Shown here: positions 34,909-44,930 of the stretch, in pieces
How the letters are laid out: every line of letters starts with the position of its first letter
Position numbering within the stretch: the stretch's first letter is position 1
Assembly: GCF_014203365.1 (NCBI RefSeq)
Contig: NZ_JACHIS010000001.1
Location: 3,720,001-3,784,000, forward strand
Length of the DNA: 64,000 nucleotides
From: Actinoalloteichus hymeniacidonis
Lineage (GTDB): Bacteria > Actinomycetota > Actinomycetes > Mycobacteriales > Pseudonocardiaceae
Reading direction: 5' to 3'
Made by a program: the position numbers and the translations under genes
Notes under the pieces: model-generated
What the model was told of the DNA's origin: nothing
What the model saw: only the letters and a program-made list of their open reading frames with translations
The model's database searches: none

Positions 34909-36183
34909 GTGGTCGACATCGTCATCGCGGGAGCCGGGCCTGCAGGCCGGGCTCTTGGCGCGGCCTGCGCGGATCTCGGGCTGTCGGTGACGCTGATCGA
35001 TCCGGCTCCGCAGCGTCCTTGGCGGGCGACCTACGGACTGTGGCTCGACGAACTCCCCGGTCTGCCCGACAGGGTGATCGCCACCTGCGCGGAGACTGTG
35101 CTGGTCGTCACCGACTCCGGACAGCGGCGGCTGACCGACCGGAGTTACTGCGTGTTGGACAACGCGGCGTTGCGCGCGGAACTCGCCCGGCCCGACATCG
35201 TCCAGCACACCGGACGGGTGCGGGCGGTGGAGCACAGCGGATCCGGGTGCACCGTGCTGTTGGCCGACGGCCGGTCGATCGAAGCCGGGCTGTTCGTGGA
35301 CGCCAGTGGCACCGGTCGGTGGCGGCGGGGAAGCTCGCCGGCTGTCGGTCACTGTAGCGAGGCTGCCGCCGGAACCCGCCTCGGCTCGGCCGGAACCGAT
35401 CGATGCGGTGCGCGGCGACAATCCGCCGCGCAGACCGCATTCGGCGTCGTGCTGCCGTCCACAGCCGCTCGCCGCTATGTTGCCCCGGGCGAGGCGATTC
35501 TCATGGACTGGCGGCCGGTGGAACAGGTCGGGCGAACCCCGAGCTTCTGCTACGCGGTGCCGCTGGGCGACGATGAGGTTCTGATCGAGGAGACCTGTCT
35601 GGCGGGCCGACCGGCCCTGTCCTTCGGGGAGCTGCGCAACCGGTTGTCCCGGCGGATGGCAGGGCACGGCGTGGATCTCAGTGGTGTGCGGCGCAGGGAA
35701 CGAGTCCGGATCGATCTCGACCGGCCAGCCGCGACGACCGCCCGAACCATGAGTTTCGGGGCCGCCGCCGGACTGGTCCATCCGGCGTCCGGATACGGGT
35801 TGGCGACCGCCCTGCGGCTGGTCCCGGCCATGGCCACGGCGCTGGCGGCAGGGGTTCGAAGCGGTCCGTCTGCGGTGACCAGGGCGGCCCGACACGTGCT
35901 TTGGCCACCCAAGGCACGCATGGTGCACGCGTTGCGGCGCTATGGTCTGGAGGTGCTGCTCACCCTGGACCGCGCCGAGTCGTCTGAGTTCTTCACGTCG
36001 TTCTTCCGGATTCCGACCGACGTGCGGACCTCTTATCTCTCCGATAGGGAGGATGTGCTGGGCACGGCCAAGGCGATGGTCGCGGTACTGGCGGGCTCGG
36101 GGCCGTCCTTGGCCCTGCGCATGACCACCGGCGGTCGGTTCGCGGCCACGGTACGTGCCAGCGATGGCAGACACCGACTGTGA
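34909..36183 (+). CDS. Lycopene cyclase-like flavoprotein
   Basis: This is a predicted FAD-dependent cyclase of 424 aa of the CrtY/CrtL type. The N-terminal dinucleotide fold DIVIAGAGPAGRALGAACADLG and the acidic strand end TLIDP are followed by WRATYGLWLDELPGLP, the lycopene-cyclase signature. Later family segments are FCYAVPLGDDEVLIEETCL, LVHPASGYGLATALRLVPAMATALA and EFFTSFFRIP. It would cyclise lycopene ends in carotenoid synthesis. The part near 35310-35440 (residues about 134-177) is unusually rich in W, C and H and reads more plausibly in the +1 frame, so a compensating double frameshift is possible. The stop overlaps the next gene's GTG. Confidence 0.75.
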   Translation: MVDIVIAGAGPAGRALGAACADLGLSVTLIDPAPQRPWRATYGLWLDELPGLPDRVIATCAETVLVVTDSGQRRLTDRSYCVLDNAALRAELARPDIVQHTGRVRAVEHSGSGCTVLLADGRSIEAGLFVDASGTGRWRRGSSPAVGHCSEAAAGTRLGSAGTDRCGARRQSAAQTAFGVVLPSTAARRYVAPGEAILMDWRPVEQVGRTPSFCYAVPLGDDEVLIEETCLAGRPALSFGELRNRLSRRMAGHGVDLSGVRRRERVRIDLDRPAATTARTMSFGAAAGLVHPASGYGLATALRLVPAMATALAAGVRSGPSAVTRAARHVLWPPKARMVHALRRYGLEVLLTLDRAESSEFFTSFFRIPTDVRTSYLSDREDVLGTAKAMVAVLAGSGPSLALRMTTGGRFAATVRASDGRHRL

Positions 36184-37976
36184 CGGAGCAGACAGACAAG
36201 GACGCGACCTCGGTCTCGTCTTCGATCTCGGACAGGGGGGAGCATGGTCAGGTGACCGCGCCGCCGCAGAATGTGCGCTTCGCCTTCCAGCCGCTGGTCA
36301 ACCTCGCCACCGGCGGGATCGTCGCGCTCGAAGCAGTTCCCCGGCCGCATGGCGGTGAGATGCGTGAGCTGTTCCGCCAGGCGGTGCAGGCCCGCAAGCT
36401 CACCGAACTCGACGTCGAGTTGGCCATGGCCGCCGCATCGGAGGCGGCAGCGGGCGGAACCAGGTTGCCGCTGCACATCAACGTGCTGGCAGGCACGATC
36501 GCCTACGATATCGAGCGCTTCGAACTGCTCGACGCGGTCTTGGACGAAGCCGGGCGACCGCCGCATCAGGTGACCCTGGAGGTCGGTCCGCCGTTCTACC
36601 GCCTGGACCACGAGGCACTGCTCAACGGGTTAGGCGTGTTGCACGAGCGCGGCTACCGGCTGGGCCTCGACGGGCTCGGCGAGGGCGATGCACCCCTGCG
36701 GCTGGTGGCCTCCGGGCTGATCAACCTGCTCAAGCTCGACCAGACCCTGGCCACCCGGGCACATGCCGAACCGGCCACACTCGCGTTCATCGAGTCGATG
36801 GTGACCTTCGCCGACCACAGCGGGATGCAGCTGGCCGTCCACGGCGTCGACACCGAGGAACAACTCACCGCGCTGCGAGCAGCAGGCGTCGGTCTCGTCC
36901 AAGGCGATCTGATCGCGGCGCCGTCGCGCAGGCCGATGTCACAGGTGGCCGTGAGTTCGGTGCTCTCCGAACTGTCCCAGGTGCAGGCACCCCGGATCGC
37001 GGCGCGCTCGGCGGGTCCCCGCGTCACCGATTTCCTCCAGCCCGCCGTGCCGCTGCCGACCACCGCTACCGCCGACGAGGTGCGTGTCGTCTTCGCCGAC
37101 CACCCCGACAGCACCAGCGTCGTGTTGCTCGACCGGACCGGGCGGCCGCACCGGTTGGTCGACCGCAATCGCTTCCTGCTCGCGGTGACGGGCCCGTACG
37201 GGCACGCCCTGCACGCCCGCCGCGAGGCGTTACGACTCGCCGAGGAACCGAAACTCGTCGGAACGCACAACACGGTGGTCGAGGCCCTGGACCTGGTCGC
37301 CGACTCCGGGCCGGATCAGATGTACGTAGACCTCGTCGTGGTCGATGAGGCCGGACGTTGTCTCGGCGTGGTGCGGGCCGGTGATCTGTTCCGGGGCGTG
37401 GCGGAGATGAAGGTGGAACAGGCCGCCACCCTGAACCCGCTCACCCGACTGCCCGGCACCGATTCGGTCGCCATGGAGATCGATCAACGGCTGGCCGACG
37501 GCGAGGCGTTCACCGTCAGCTGGCTGGACATCGACGGTTTCAAGGGCGTCAACGACACGGTCGGCTTCGCGGCGGGCGACGAGCTGATCCGGTCGTTGGG
37601 CAGGCATCTGACCGACCTTGCAGCGGGAATGCCCGGTGTCGTGGTCGGCCACGTCGGCGGCGACGATTTCCTGGTGGTCTGCGACCTCGACCAACTGATG
37701 CCGCTGGGAGCAGAACTGCTGGACGTAGAACGGGAGGCGGAGGGCCGACCGGTGACGGTGTCGCTGGCCTCATTGGTCTGCGCACCCGGCACCGTGCCGA
37801 GCCATCACGACGCCTCCCGTCGACTGTCGCCGTTGAAATCGAGGGCCAAGGCACTGCTCGGCACCAGCTGGGTCGTCGGCCGATCCACCTCCGACCAGGT
37901 CGACGAGCTGCGCGGCACTCCCCCACAGAGCCCATCGCAGTCCCAGATGCCGCCCCGCCGGCGAGCCACCGGCTGA
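36180..37976 (+). CDS. EAL-CBS-GGDEF c-di-GMP protein
   Basis: This is a soluble protein of 598 aa with an N-terminal EAL-type domain (about 30-250), a CBS-pair region (about 300-410) and a C-terminal GGDEF domain (about 425-560). The EAL motif is altered to EAV, and the DDFG-type motif reads LDGLGEG, losing a metal-binding Asp, so phosphodiesterase activity is doubtful. The GGDEF active site is GGDDF within GHVGGDDFLVV, with the substrate-site WLDIDGFKGVND before it, so cyclase activity is plausible. No membrane segment is seen; CBS domains may sense adenine nucleotides. It overlaps the lycopene cyclase-like gene by 4 bp (GTGA), implying coupled translation. Confidence 0.85.
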   Translation: MTEQTDKDATSVSSSISDRGEHGQVTAPPQNVRFAFQPLVNLATGGIVALEAVPRPHGGEMRELFRQAVQARKLTELDVELAMAAASEAAAGGTRLPLHINVLAGTIAYDIERFELLDAVLDEAGRPPHQVTLEVGPPFYRLDHEALLNGLGVLHERGYRLGLDGLGEGDAPLRLVASGLINLLKLDQTLATRAHAEPATLAFIESMVTFADHSGMQLAVHGVDTEEQLTALRAAGVGLVQGDLIAAPSRRPMSQVAVSSVLSELSQVQAPRIAARSAGPRVTDFLQPAVPLPTTATADEVRVVFADHPDSTSVVLLDRTGRPHRLVDRNRFLLAVTGPYGHALHARREALRLAEEPKLVGTHNTVVEALDLVADSGPDQMYVDLVVVDEAGRCLGVVRAGDLFRGVAEMKVEQAATLNPLTRLPGTDSVAMEIDQRLADGEAFTVSWLDIDGFKGVNDTVGFAAGDELIRSLGRHLTDLAAGMPGVVVGHVGGDDFLVVCDLDQLMPLGAELLDVEREAEGRPVTVSLASLVCAPGTVPSHHDASRRLSPLKSRAKALLGTSWVVGRSTSDQVDELRGTPPQSPSQSQMPPRRRATG

Positions 37977-38123
37977 GGGGCGGCCCGGTCTGCGGCGGGC
38001 CGGGCACCGGTTCGATCTGTCTTCGGCGAGACAGCGAAACCAAGCTTCCTTGACCCGGCGGACATTTGGATGGACTCCCCCGAGGGTCACAAGATCCAAC
38101 CGACGCGAGTGTGAGGAGTAACC

Positions 38124-38363
38124 GTGCGAACCACATCGAACCCCACCGACAGCCGCGTGAACCCGACGTACTGGCGTAAATCCAGCCGTAGCGCCGACAC
38201 CGGCGGTAACTGCGTCGAAGTCGGCTTGGACAACAACGAGATTCAGGCCATCCGGGACAGCAAGGCGCCCGAGGCCGGGGCGCTGTCCCTGACGCCCACC
38301 CAGTCCGGCGACTTCTTCGCCGCCGTCAAGGCCGGGCGCTTCGACAGACCTCGCCCAGTCTGA
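38124..38363 (+). CDS. DUF397 protein 1
   Basis: This small protein of 79 aa has the DUF397 signature: W-R-K-S-S-R-S near residues 17-23, NCVEVGL, IRDSKAPEAGAL and FFAAVKAGRFD. Such proteins usually sit next to and partner an XRE/DUF5753 regulator in actinomycete development or antibiotic control (bldB/whiJ-like systems). Here no intact regulator is adjacent; the upstream gene is the EAL-GGDEF gene. The GTG at 38124 has AGGAG 6 bases upstream. It is highly similar to the second DUF397 gene 130 bp downstream, pointing to a local duplication. Confidence 0.9.
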   Translation: MRTTSNPTDSRVNPTYWRKSSRSADTGGNCVEVGLDNNEIQAIRDSKAPEAGALSLTPTQSGDFFAAVKAGRFDRPRPV

Positions 38364-38392
38364 GACAGCAGTCCTTTAGACACCTCAGATAG

Positions 38393-38473
38393 CGGGTAGT
38401 AGAGAACTTGCAGCGTGTCGCGCTCGGTCCCACCCAGTCGCTGGCGCTGATCAAGTCGATGATCGCTGAGTAG
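38393..38473 (+). pseudogene. 3' stump of XRE/DUF5753 regulator gene
   Basis: In frame, this stretch reads RVVENLQRVALGPTQSLALI, then six residues and a TAG, with an upstream stop at 38390-38392. It matches the last residues typical of DUF5753 regulators (L..VAL.P..SL.LI). It ends 19 bp before the second DUF397 start, exactly where an intact regulator gene would stop in the usual XRE-DUF397 pair. The rest of the regulator gene is absent. Confidence 0.65.
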
Positions 38474-38492
38474 GACTCATGGGAGGAACGTC

Positions 38493-38708
38493 ATGGACAC
38501 GTCGACTCGGGTGAGTGGTTGGCGGAAGTCCAGCCGTAGTGCGAACAATGGCACCTGCGTCGAGTTGGCCTGGGTGGGCGATGCCCAGGCCATCCGGGAC
38601 AGCAAGGCGCCCGGGGCCGGGGCGCTGGCCCTGACGCCCTCGCAGTCCGCCGACTTCTTCACCTCCGTCAAGGCCGGGCGCTTCGACAGACCTCGCCGTG
38701 GGCGCTGA
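38493..38708 (+). CDS. DUF397 protein 2
   Basis: This 71-aa DUF397 protein starts MDTSTRVSGWRKSSRSANNG and contains TCVELAWVGD, IRDSKAPGAGALAL and FFTSVKAGRFDRPR. It shares most residues with DUF397 protein 1, including the identical GRFDRPR tail. The ATG at 38493 has GGGAGGAA upstream. The stump of a DUF5753-type regulator gene lies directly before it, so it is probably the orphaned partner of a deleted regulator. Function in this family is unproven; it may modulate XRE regulators. Confidence 0.9.
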   Translation: MDTSTRVSGWRKSSRSANNGTCVELAWVGDAQAIRDSKAPGAGALALTPSQSADFFTSVKAGRFDRPRRGR

Positions 38709-38735
38709 TCCGAGTCAAGACCCACCTGCGGAACG

Positions 38736-38775
38736 ACAACGCGGCCGGATCCCGATCGGGGTCCGGCCGCGTTGT
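38736..38775. terminator. Terminator between DUF397 and suf operon
   Basis: A perfect 14-bp stem (38736-38749 with 38762-38775) encloses TCCCGATCGGGG, itself a palindrome that extends the structure. It sits between convergent DUF397-2 and sufT, a likely bidirectional terminator ending the eight-gene suf operon. Confidence 0.8.
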
Positions 38776-38792
38776 GAAGTCCGTGGTCGTGC

Positions 38793-39212
38793 TCAGACGG
38801 TGAAGCCCAGCGCCCGCAACTGGTCGCGGCCGTCGTCGGTGATCTTCTCCGGGCCCCACGGCGGCATCCACACCCAGTTGATGCGGATGTCGCTCACCAG
38901 ACCGCCGTCGGGGCCGCCGGTGAGTGCAGACCGGGTCTGGTCCTCGATGACGTCGGTCAGCGGACAGGCCGCCGAGGTCAGCGTCATGTCGATGGTCGCG
39001 ATGTTGCTGTCGTCGACCGTCACCCCGTACACCAGACCGAGGTCGACGACGTTGATGCCGAGTTCGGGGTCGACCACGTCGCGCATGGCCTCCTCGATGT
39101 CCTCGATCTCCGGCTTGTCGGCGCGAGGGGCGGGCGGCTCGGGGAGTCCCTCGACACCGCGCTGCACCTGCTCGGCCCCGGGATCCGAATTCTGGTCTGC
39201 CACGCTGGTCAT
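38793..39212 (-). CDS. sufT: Fe-S assembly factor SufT (MIP18/DUF59)
   Basis: This cytoplasmic protein of 139 aa consists of an unstructured 35-residue lead and a MIP18-family domain: EIEDIEEAMRDVVDPELGIN (DPE motif), VVDLGLVYGV, MTLTSAACPLTDVI with the conserved Cys, and a C-terminal VWMPPWGPEKITDDGRDQL with the W-P-W...I motif. Relatives help mature Fe-S proteins, probably by transferring clusters. The ATG overlaps the sufU stop by 4 bp. It is the last gene of the suf operon and ends 17 bp before the terminator. Confidence 0.92.
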   Translation of the reverse strand: MTSVADQNSDPGAEQVQRGVEGLPEPPAPRADKPEIEDIEEAMRDVVDPELGINVVDLGLVYGVTVDDSNIATIDMTLTSAACPLTDVIEDQTRSALTGGPDGGLVSDIRINWVWMPPWGPEKITDDGRDQLRALGFTV

Positions 39213-39670
39213 ACTGTCCTCACCTCGTCGACGACGCGACTCACCGCGTCCTTGAACGCCATCCAACCCAGCAGCGCGCACTTCACCCGTGCCGGGTATC
39301 TCGCCACCCCGGCGAAGGCGATGCCGTCGCCGAGGACGTCCTCGTCCGGCTCCACCTTGCCCCGCCCCTGCATGAGCTCCAGGAACGCCTCCGAGACCGT
39401 CATGACCTCGGGCAGCGGTCGACCGACGACGAGATCGGTCAACACCGAGGTCGATGCCTGGCTGATGGAGCAGCCCTGCGACTCATAGGAGACGTCGACG
39501 ACCGTGGCGGCCGAATCGTGCCCGGACAGGGCCACCCGCAGGGTCACCTCGTCACCACACATCGGATTAACCTGGTGTGATTCGGCGTCGAACGGTTCCC
39601 GCAGGCCGTGGCCGTGCGGATGCTTGTAGTGATCCAGGATGATCTCCTGGTACATCTGGTCCAGCTGCAT
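39209..39670 (-). CDS. sufU: SufU sulfur-transfer protein
   Basis: This is a cytoplasmic NifU/IscU-like protein of 153 aa. In Gram-positive bacteria SufU is a zinc-dependent sulfur acceptor that takes persulfide sulfur from SufS and passes it to SufBCD. The three cysteines are in NPMCGDEV (C38, with D40), ESQGCSIS (C67) and ARVKCALLGW (C131), the zinc/sulfur site. The start MQLDQMYQEIILDHYKHP is typical. The ATG is one base after the sufS stop, and the stop overlaps the sufT start. Confidence 0.95.
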   Translation of the reverse strand: MQLDQMYQEIILDHYKHPHGHGLREPFDAESHQVNPMCGDEVTLRVALSGHDSAATVVDVSYESQGCSISQASTSVLTDLVVGRPLPEVMTVSEAFLELMQGRGKVEPDEDVLGDGIAFAGVARYPARVKCALLGWMAFKDAVSRVVDEVRTV

Positions 39671-39671
39671 G

Positions 39672-41003
<1,332 letters not shown>

Positions 41004-41089
41004 TCACGATCCTCGCCTGCCTCGGATACCGGTCCTCGTCCGCCGCCGGGTGCGCGCACCCTGATCGGCGGACTGCCAGGACATCGGTA

Positions 41090-41860
41090 TCAGACTGCGG
41101 CGGTCTCCTTGTTGCCGGTGAACCGCACGTAGCCGTCCCGCTCGAGCTGGTCGGCCAGCTCGGCGCCGCCGGACTCCACGATGCGGCCGCCCGCGAACAC
41201 GTGGACGTGGTCCGGCGCGATGTGCTTGAGGATCCGGGTGTAGTGCGTGATCAGCAGCACGCCCTTGTCGCCGCCTGCGGTGTAGCGGTTGACGCCGTCG
41301 GAGACGACACGCAGGGCGTCGACGTCCAGACCGGAGTCGGTCTCGTCGAGGACCGCGAACTTCGGCTTCAACAGGTCGAGCTGCAGGATCTCGTGCCGCT
41401 TCTTCTCACCACCGGAGAAGCCCTCGTTGACGCTGCGCTCGGCGAAGGACGGCTCGATGTCGAGGTCCGTCATCGCCTGCTTGACCTCCTTGACCCAGTG
41501 GCGGATCTTGGGGGCCTCGCCACGGACCGCCGTGGCGGCCGAGCGCAGGAAGTTCGACATCGAGACGCCGGGGACCTCGACCGGGTACTGCATGGCCAGG
41601 AACAGGCCTGCGCGGGCCCGCTCGTCCACGGTCATCTCCAGCACCTCCTCGCCGTCCAGCAGCACCGAACCGGAGGTGACCTCGTACTTCGGGTGGCCTG
41701 CGATGGCGTAGGCGAGGGTGGACTTGCCGGAGCCGTTGGGCCCCATGATCGCGTGGGTCTCGCCGCCGCGCACCGTCAGGTCGACGCCCTTGAGGATCTC
41801 CTTGGGCGCGTCGTCGGTGGACACCGAGACGTGCAGATCCTTGATTTCCAGAGTGGCCAT
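41090..41860 (-). CDS. sufC: Fe-S assembly ATPase SufC
   Basis: This is a cytoplasmic ABC-type ATPase of 256 aa that energises the SufBCD scaffold. Walker A GPNGSGKST is near 40-48, the signature NEGFSGGEKKRHEILQ includes the SufC-specific GGEKKR, and Walker B AVLDETDSGLDVDAL shows the ETDSGLD variant unique to SufC. The C-terminal HYTRILKHI and HVFAGGRIVESGG are also diagnostic. The ATG at 41860 has GGAGAAC upstream. The Rieske gene ends 73 bp upstream. Confidence 0.97.
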   Translation of the reverse strand: MATLEIKDLHVSVSTDDAPKEILKGVDLTVRGGETHAIMGPNGSGKSTLAYAIAGHPKYEVTSGSVLLDGEEVLEMTVDERARAGLFLAMQYPVEVPGVSMSNFLRSAATAVRGEAPKIRHWVKEVKQAMTDLDIEPSFAERSVNEGFSGGEKKRHEILQLDLLKPKFAVLDETDSGLDVDALRVVSDGVNRYTAGGDKGVLLITHYTRILKHIAPDHVHVFAGGRIVESGGAELADQLERDGYVRFTGNKETAAV

Positions 41861-41933
41861 CGGTCTTCGTTCTCCTGATTTCGCTGGTAAGTCTGGGGAA
41901 GGCGCGGGTGGGCGTGGCGCGGACGCCGTCGCC

Positions 41934-42269
41934 TCAGCCCGCGATCCTGCGTGCCGGGTCGACACGGACCCAGCCCTGGCTGATCTCGGTCGCGAACACC
42001 GCCACCGGATCGGTGGCGGGCAGACCGGTCGGAGCCCCGGTGCGGAGGTCGAAGCACGAGCCGTGCAACCAGCACTCCAACATGAGCTTGCCGCCCTTGG
42101 TGACCAGGTCGCCCTCGGACAGGGCCACCTCGGCGTGCGAGCAGACATCGTGCAGCGCGTGGACGCCGTGGGCGTCGCGCACGAGGACGACGGAGACACC
42201 GTCGACATCGTGGCGAACGGGCTTCCCCTCGGGCAGCTCGTCGACCTCGCACACCGGGGTCATCGTCAT
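41934..42269 (-). CDS. Rieske-type [2Fe-2S] ferredoxin in suf operon
   Basis: This is a small soluble Rieske protein of 111 aa, annotated in this context as a non-heme iron oxygenase ferredoxin subunit. Cluster ligands are C-x-H in HDVCSHAEVALSEGD and C-x2-H in ECWLHGSCFDLRTG. It lies between sufD and sufC, as is conserved in actinobacterial suf operons, where it may supply electrons for cluster assembly; that role is unproven. The ATG at 42269 overlaps the sufD stop by 4 bp. Confidence 0.93.
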   Translation of the reverse strand: MTMTPVCEVDELPEGKPVRHDVDGVSVVLVRDAHGVHALHDVCSHAEVALSEGDLVTKGGKLMLECWLHGSCFDLRTGAPTGLPATDPVAVFATEISQGWVRVDPARRIAG

Positions 42270-43459
42270 GTGCCGACCGCCGCCAGCTCGGCCTCGATAG
42301 CGGCCTCGAGCCGCTCGCGGACCTCGGGCACCGCGATCTTCTGCAGGATCTCGCCGAAGAAGCCCCGGACCACGAGCCTGCGGGCCACCTCGACCGGGAT
42401 TCCCCTGGCCTGGAGGTAGAAGAGCTGCTCGTCGTCGAACCGACCCGTGGCGCTGGCGTGTCCGGCACCCTGGATCTCCCCGGTCTCGATCTCCAGGTTC
42501 GGCACCGAGTCGGCACGCGCACCATCGGTGAGAATCAGGTTGCGGTTCAGCTCGAAGGTCTCGGTGGCCTCCGCGGCAGCCTGGATCAGCACGTCGCCGA
42601 TCCACACCGTGTGGGCGCCCTCGCCCTGCAGCGCGCCCTTGTAGACCACGTTGCTCCGGCAGTTGGGCACGGAGTGGTCCACCAGCATCCGGTGTTCCAG
42701 GTGCTGGCCCGCGTCGGCGAAGTACAGCCCGAGCAGCTCGGCGTCGCCGCCCCTGTCGCGGTAGTTCACCGTCGAGGAGATCCGAACCAGGTCGCCGCCG
42801 AGGGTGACGGCGAAGTGGCGCAGGGTGGCGTCCCGACCGACCGAGGCGTGCTGGGCGCCGACATGGACGGCGTCGGTCGCCCAGTCGTGCAGGGTGATCA
42901 CGGTCAGTCGGGCCGAGTCGCCCGCCACGATCTCCACGTTGTCGGCGACCGCGCCGGAGCCCCGGTAGTCCAGGACCACGGTGGCCTCGGCGAACGCCTC
43001 CGCCCGCAGGTGCAGGTGCCCGTAGGCCGACTTGTCCGCGCCCGGACCGGTCACCACGACCGAGATCGGGTCGGGCCGGGTGTCACCGGGGATGGTGACC
43101 ACGGTGGCCTCGGTGAAACCGGACCAGGCGGCAGCGGCCACCCGGTCGGCGGGCACGCCGCCCTGACCGATCCTGGCGTCGGAACGGTCCACGGTCTCCA
43201 CGGTCACGGGCGCCTCGGCGGTGACCTCCACGGTGAGGCTGCCGTCCACGGTCTTGGCGGCCTCGTGCAGGCCCGCCAGCCTCCGCAGCGGGGTGAAGCG
43301 CCAGTCCTCCTCGCGGCCGCCGGGAACCTCGAAGGCGGCCACGTCGTAGGAGGTGAAGCGTTCCCCTCGGGAGGACTGCGGGATCACCGGACCACCGTGC
43401 GAGTGGGCCTTGCCCGCAACGCCGGGTGTGACATCCGAGGTGTGAGTCGGTGTCGCCAT
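42266..43459 (-). CDS. sufD: Fe-S assembly scaffold subunit SufD
   Basis: This is a cytoplasmic right-handed beta-helix subunit of the SufBCD scaffold, 397 aa. REEDWRFTPLRRL is the typical N-terminal SufD segment. The C-terminal half has TDGARADSVPNLEIETGEIQGAGHAS with the conserved GH, and FDDEQLFYLQARGIPVEVARRLVVRGFF, shared with SufB. The ATG at 43459 is one base beyond the sufB stop. It acts with SufB and SufC to build clusters. Confidence 0.96.
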   Translation of the reverse strand: MATPTHTSDVTPGVAGKAHSHGGPVIPQSSRGERFTSYDVAAFEVPGGREEDWRFTPLRRLAGLHEAAKTVDGSLTVEVTAEAPVTVETVDRSDARIGQGGVPADRVAAAAWSGFTEATVVTIPGDTRPDPISVVVTGPGADKSAYGHLHLRAEAFAEATVVLDYRGSGAVADNVEIVAGDSARLTVITLHDWATDAVHVGAQHASVGRDATLRHFAVTLGGDLVRISSTVNYRDRGGDAELLGLYFADAGQHLEHRMLVDHSVPNCRSNVVYKGALQGEGAHTVWIGDVLIQAAAEATETFELNRNLILTDGARADSVPNLEIETGEIQGAGHASATGRFDDEQLFYLQARGIPVEVARRLVVRGFFGEILQKIAVPEVRERLEAAIEAELAAVGT

Positions 43460-43460
43460 C

Positions 43461-44930
43461 TCAGCCGACGGCCCCTTCCATCTGTAGCTCGATCAGGCGG
43501 TTGAGTTCCAGTGCGTACTCCATCGGGAGCTCGCGAGCGATGGGCTCGACGAAGCCGCGCACCACCATGGCCATCGCCTCGTCCTCGGTGAGGCCGCGCG
43601 ACATCAGGTAGAAGAGCTGGTCGTCGCTGACCTTGGACACGGTCGCCTCGTGTCCCATCGCCACGTCGTCCTCGCGGACGTCCACGTAGGGATAGGTGTC
43701 GGAGCGGCTGATCGTGTCGACCAACAGCGCGTCGCACTTGACCGTGGACTTCGCGTGGTGCGAGCCCTTGTTCACCCGGACCAGTCCTCGGTAGGAGGCC
43801 CGGCCGCCGCCCCTGGCCACCGACTTGGAGACGATGGTCGAGGAGGTGTGCGGTGCGAGGTGCGTCATCTTGGCGCCGGTGTCCTGGTGCTGGCCCTCGC
43901 CCGCGAAGGCGATCGAGAGGACCTCGCCCTTGGCGTGCTCGCCCATCAGGTAGACCGACGGGTACTTCATCGTGACCTTGGAACCGATGTTGCCGTCGAT
44001 CCACTCCATGGTCGCGCCCTCTTCGGCCTTGGCGCGCTTGGTGACCAGGTTGTAGACGTTGTTCGACCAGTTCTGGATGGTCGTGTAGCGGCACCGACCA
44101 CCCTTCTTCACGATGATCTCCACCACGGCGGAGTGCAGCGAGTCGGAGCTGTAGATCGGTGCCGTGCAGCCCTCGACGTAGTGCACGTAGGCACCCTCGT
44201 CGACGATGATCAGCGTCCGCTCGAACTGGCCCATGTTCTCGGTGTTGATCCGGAAGTAGGCCTGCAGCGGGATGTCCACCTGCACGCCCTTGGGCACGTA
44301 GATGAAGGAGCCGCCGGACCAGACCGCCGCGTTCAGCGCGGAGAACTTGTTGTCGCCCGCCGGGATGACCGAGCCGAAGTACTCCTGGAAGAGCTCGGGG
44401 TGCTCCTTCAGACCGGTGTCGGTGTCCAGGAAGATGACGCCCTGCTCTTCGAGGTCCTCCCGGATCTTGTGGTAGACGACCTCGGACTCGTACTGAGCGG
44501 CGACACCGGCGACCAGGCGCTGCTTCTCCGCCTCGGGGATGCCCAGCCGGTCGTAGGTGTTCTTGATGTCCTCGGGCAGGTCCTCCCAGCTGGTGGCCTG
44601 CTTCTCCGTCGACCGGACGAAGTACTTGATCGCGTCGAAGTTGATGCCGGAGAGGTCGGCGCCCCAGTTCGGCATCGGCTTGCGCTCGAACAGGCTCAGA
44701 CCCTTGAGGCGGGTCTGCAGCATCCAGTCGGGCTCGCTCTTCTTGCCCGAGATGTCTCGGACCACGTCCTCGTTCAGACCTCGGCGAGCACTGGTGCCCG
44801 CCGCGTCGGAGTCGGCCCAGCCGTACTCGTAGTTACCCAGCGTGGCGAGCGTCTCCTCCTGGGTCAGCGGCTGCTGGCCCTGGGTGGTCGACGCAGTGGT
44901 GGGTGTTCGCTGCTCGGCAGCGGCAGTCAT
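43461..44930 (-). CDS. sufB: Fe-S assembly scaffold subunit SufB
   Basis: This is the principal scaffold subunit on which Fe-S clusters form, 489 aa and cytoplasmic. Diagnostic stretches are [57 protein letters not shown] (conserved Cys), [21 protein letters not shown] and [20 protein letters not shown]. The ATG at 44930 is preceded by GGAGGGG and overlaps the sufR stop by 4 bp. No intein is present, in contrast to the SufB of several mycobacteria. Confidence 0.97.
   Translation of the reverse strand: MTAAAEQRTPTTASTTQGQQPLTQEETLATLGNYEYGWADSDAAGTSARRGLNEDVVRDISGKKSEPDWMLQTRLKGLSLFERKPMPNWGADLSGINFDAIKYFVRSTEKQATSWEDLPEDIKNTYDRLGIPEAEKQRLVAGVAAQYESEVVYHKIREDLEEQGVIFLDTDTGLKEHPELFQEYFGSVIPAGDNKFSALNAAVWSGGSFIYVPKGVQVDIPLQAYFRINTENMGQFERTLIIVDEGAYVHYVEGCTAPIYSSDSLHSAVVEIIVKKGGRCRYTTIQNWSNNVYNLVTKRAKAEEGATMEWIDGNIGSKVTMKYPSVYLMGEHAKGEVLSIAFAGEGQHQDTGAKMTHLAPHTSSTIVSKSVARGGGRASYRGLVRVNKGSHHAKSTVKCDALLVDTISRSDTYPYVDVREDDVAMGHEATVSKVSDDQLFYLMSRGLTEDEAMAMVVRGFVEPIARELPMEYALELNRLIELQMEGAVG

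Noticed and set aside
37981-38002. CGGCCCG/CGGGCCG 7-bp hairpin after the EAL-GGDEF gene
   Set aside because: The stem is short and such dyads are common in GC-rich sequence; not strong enough to call a terminator.
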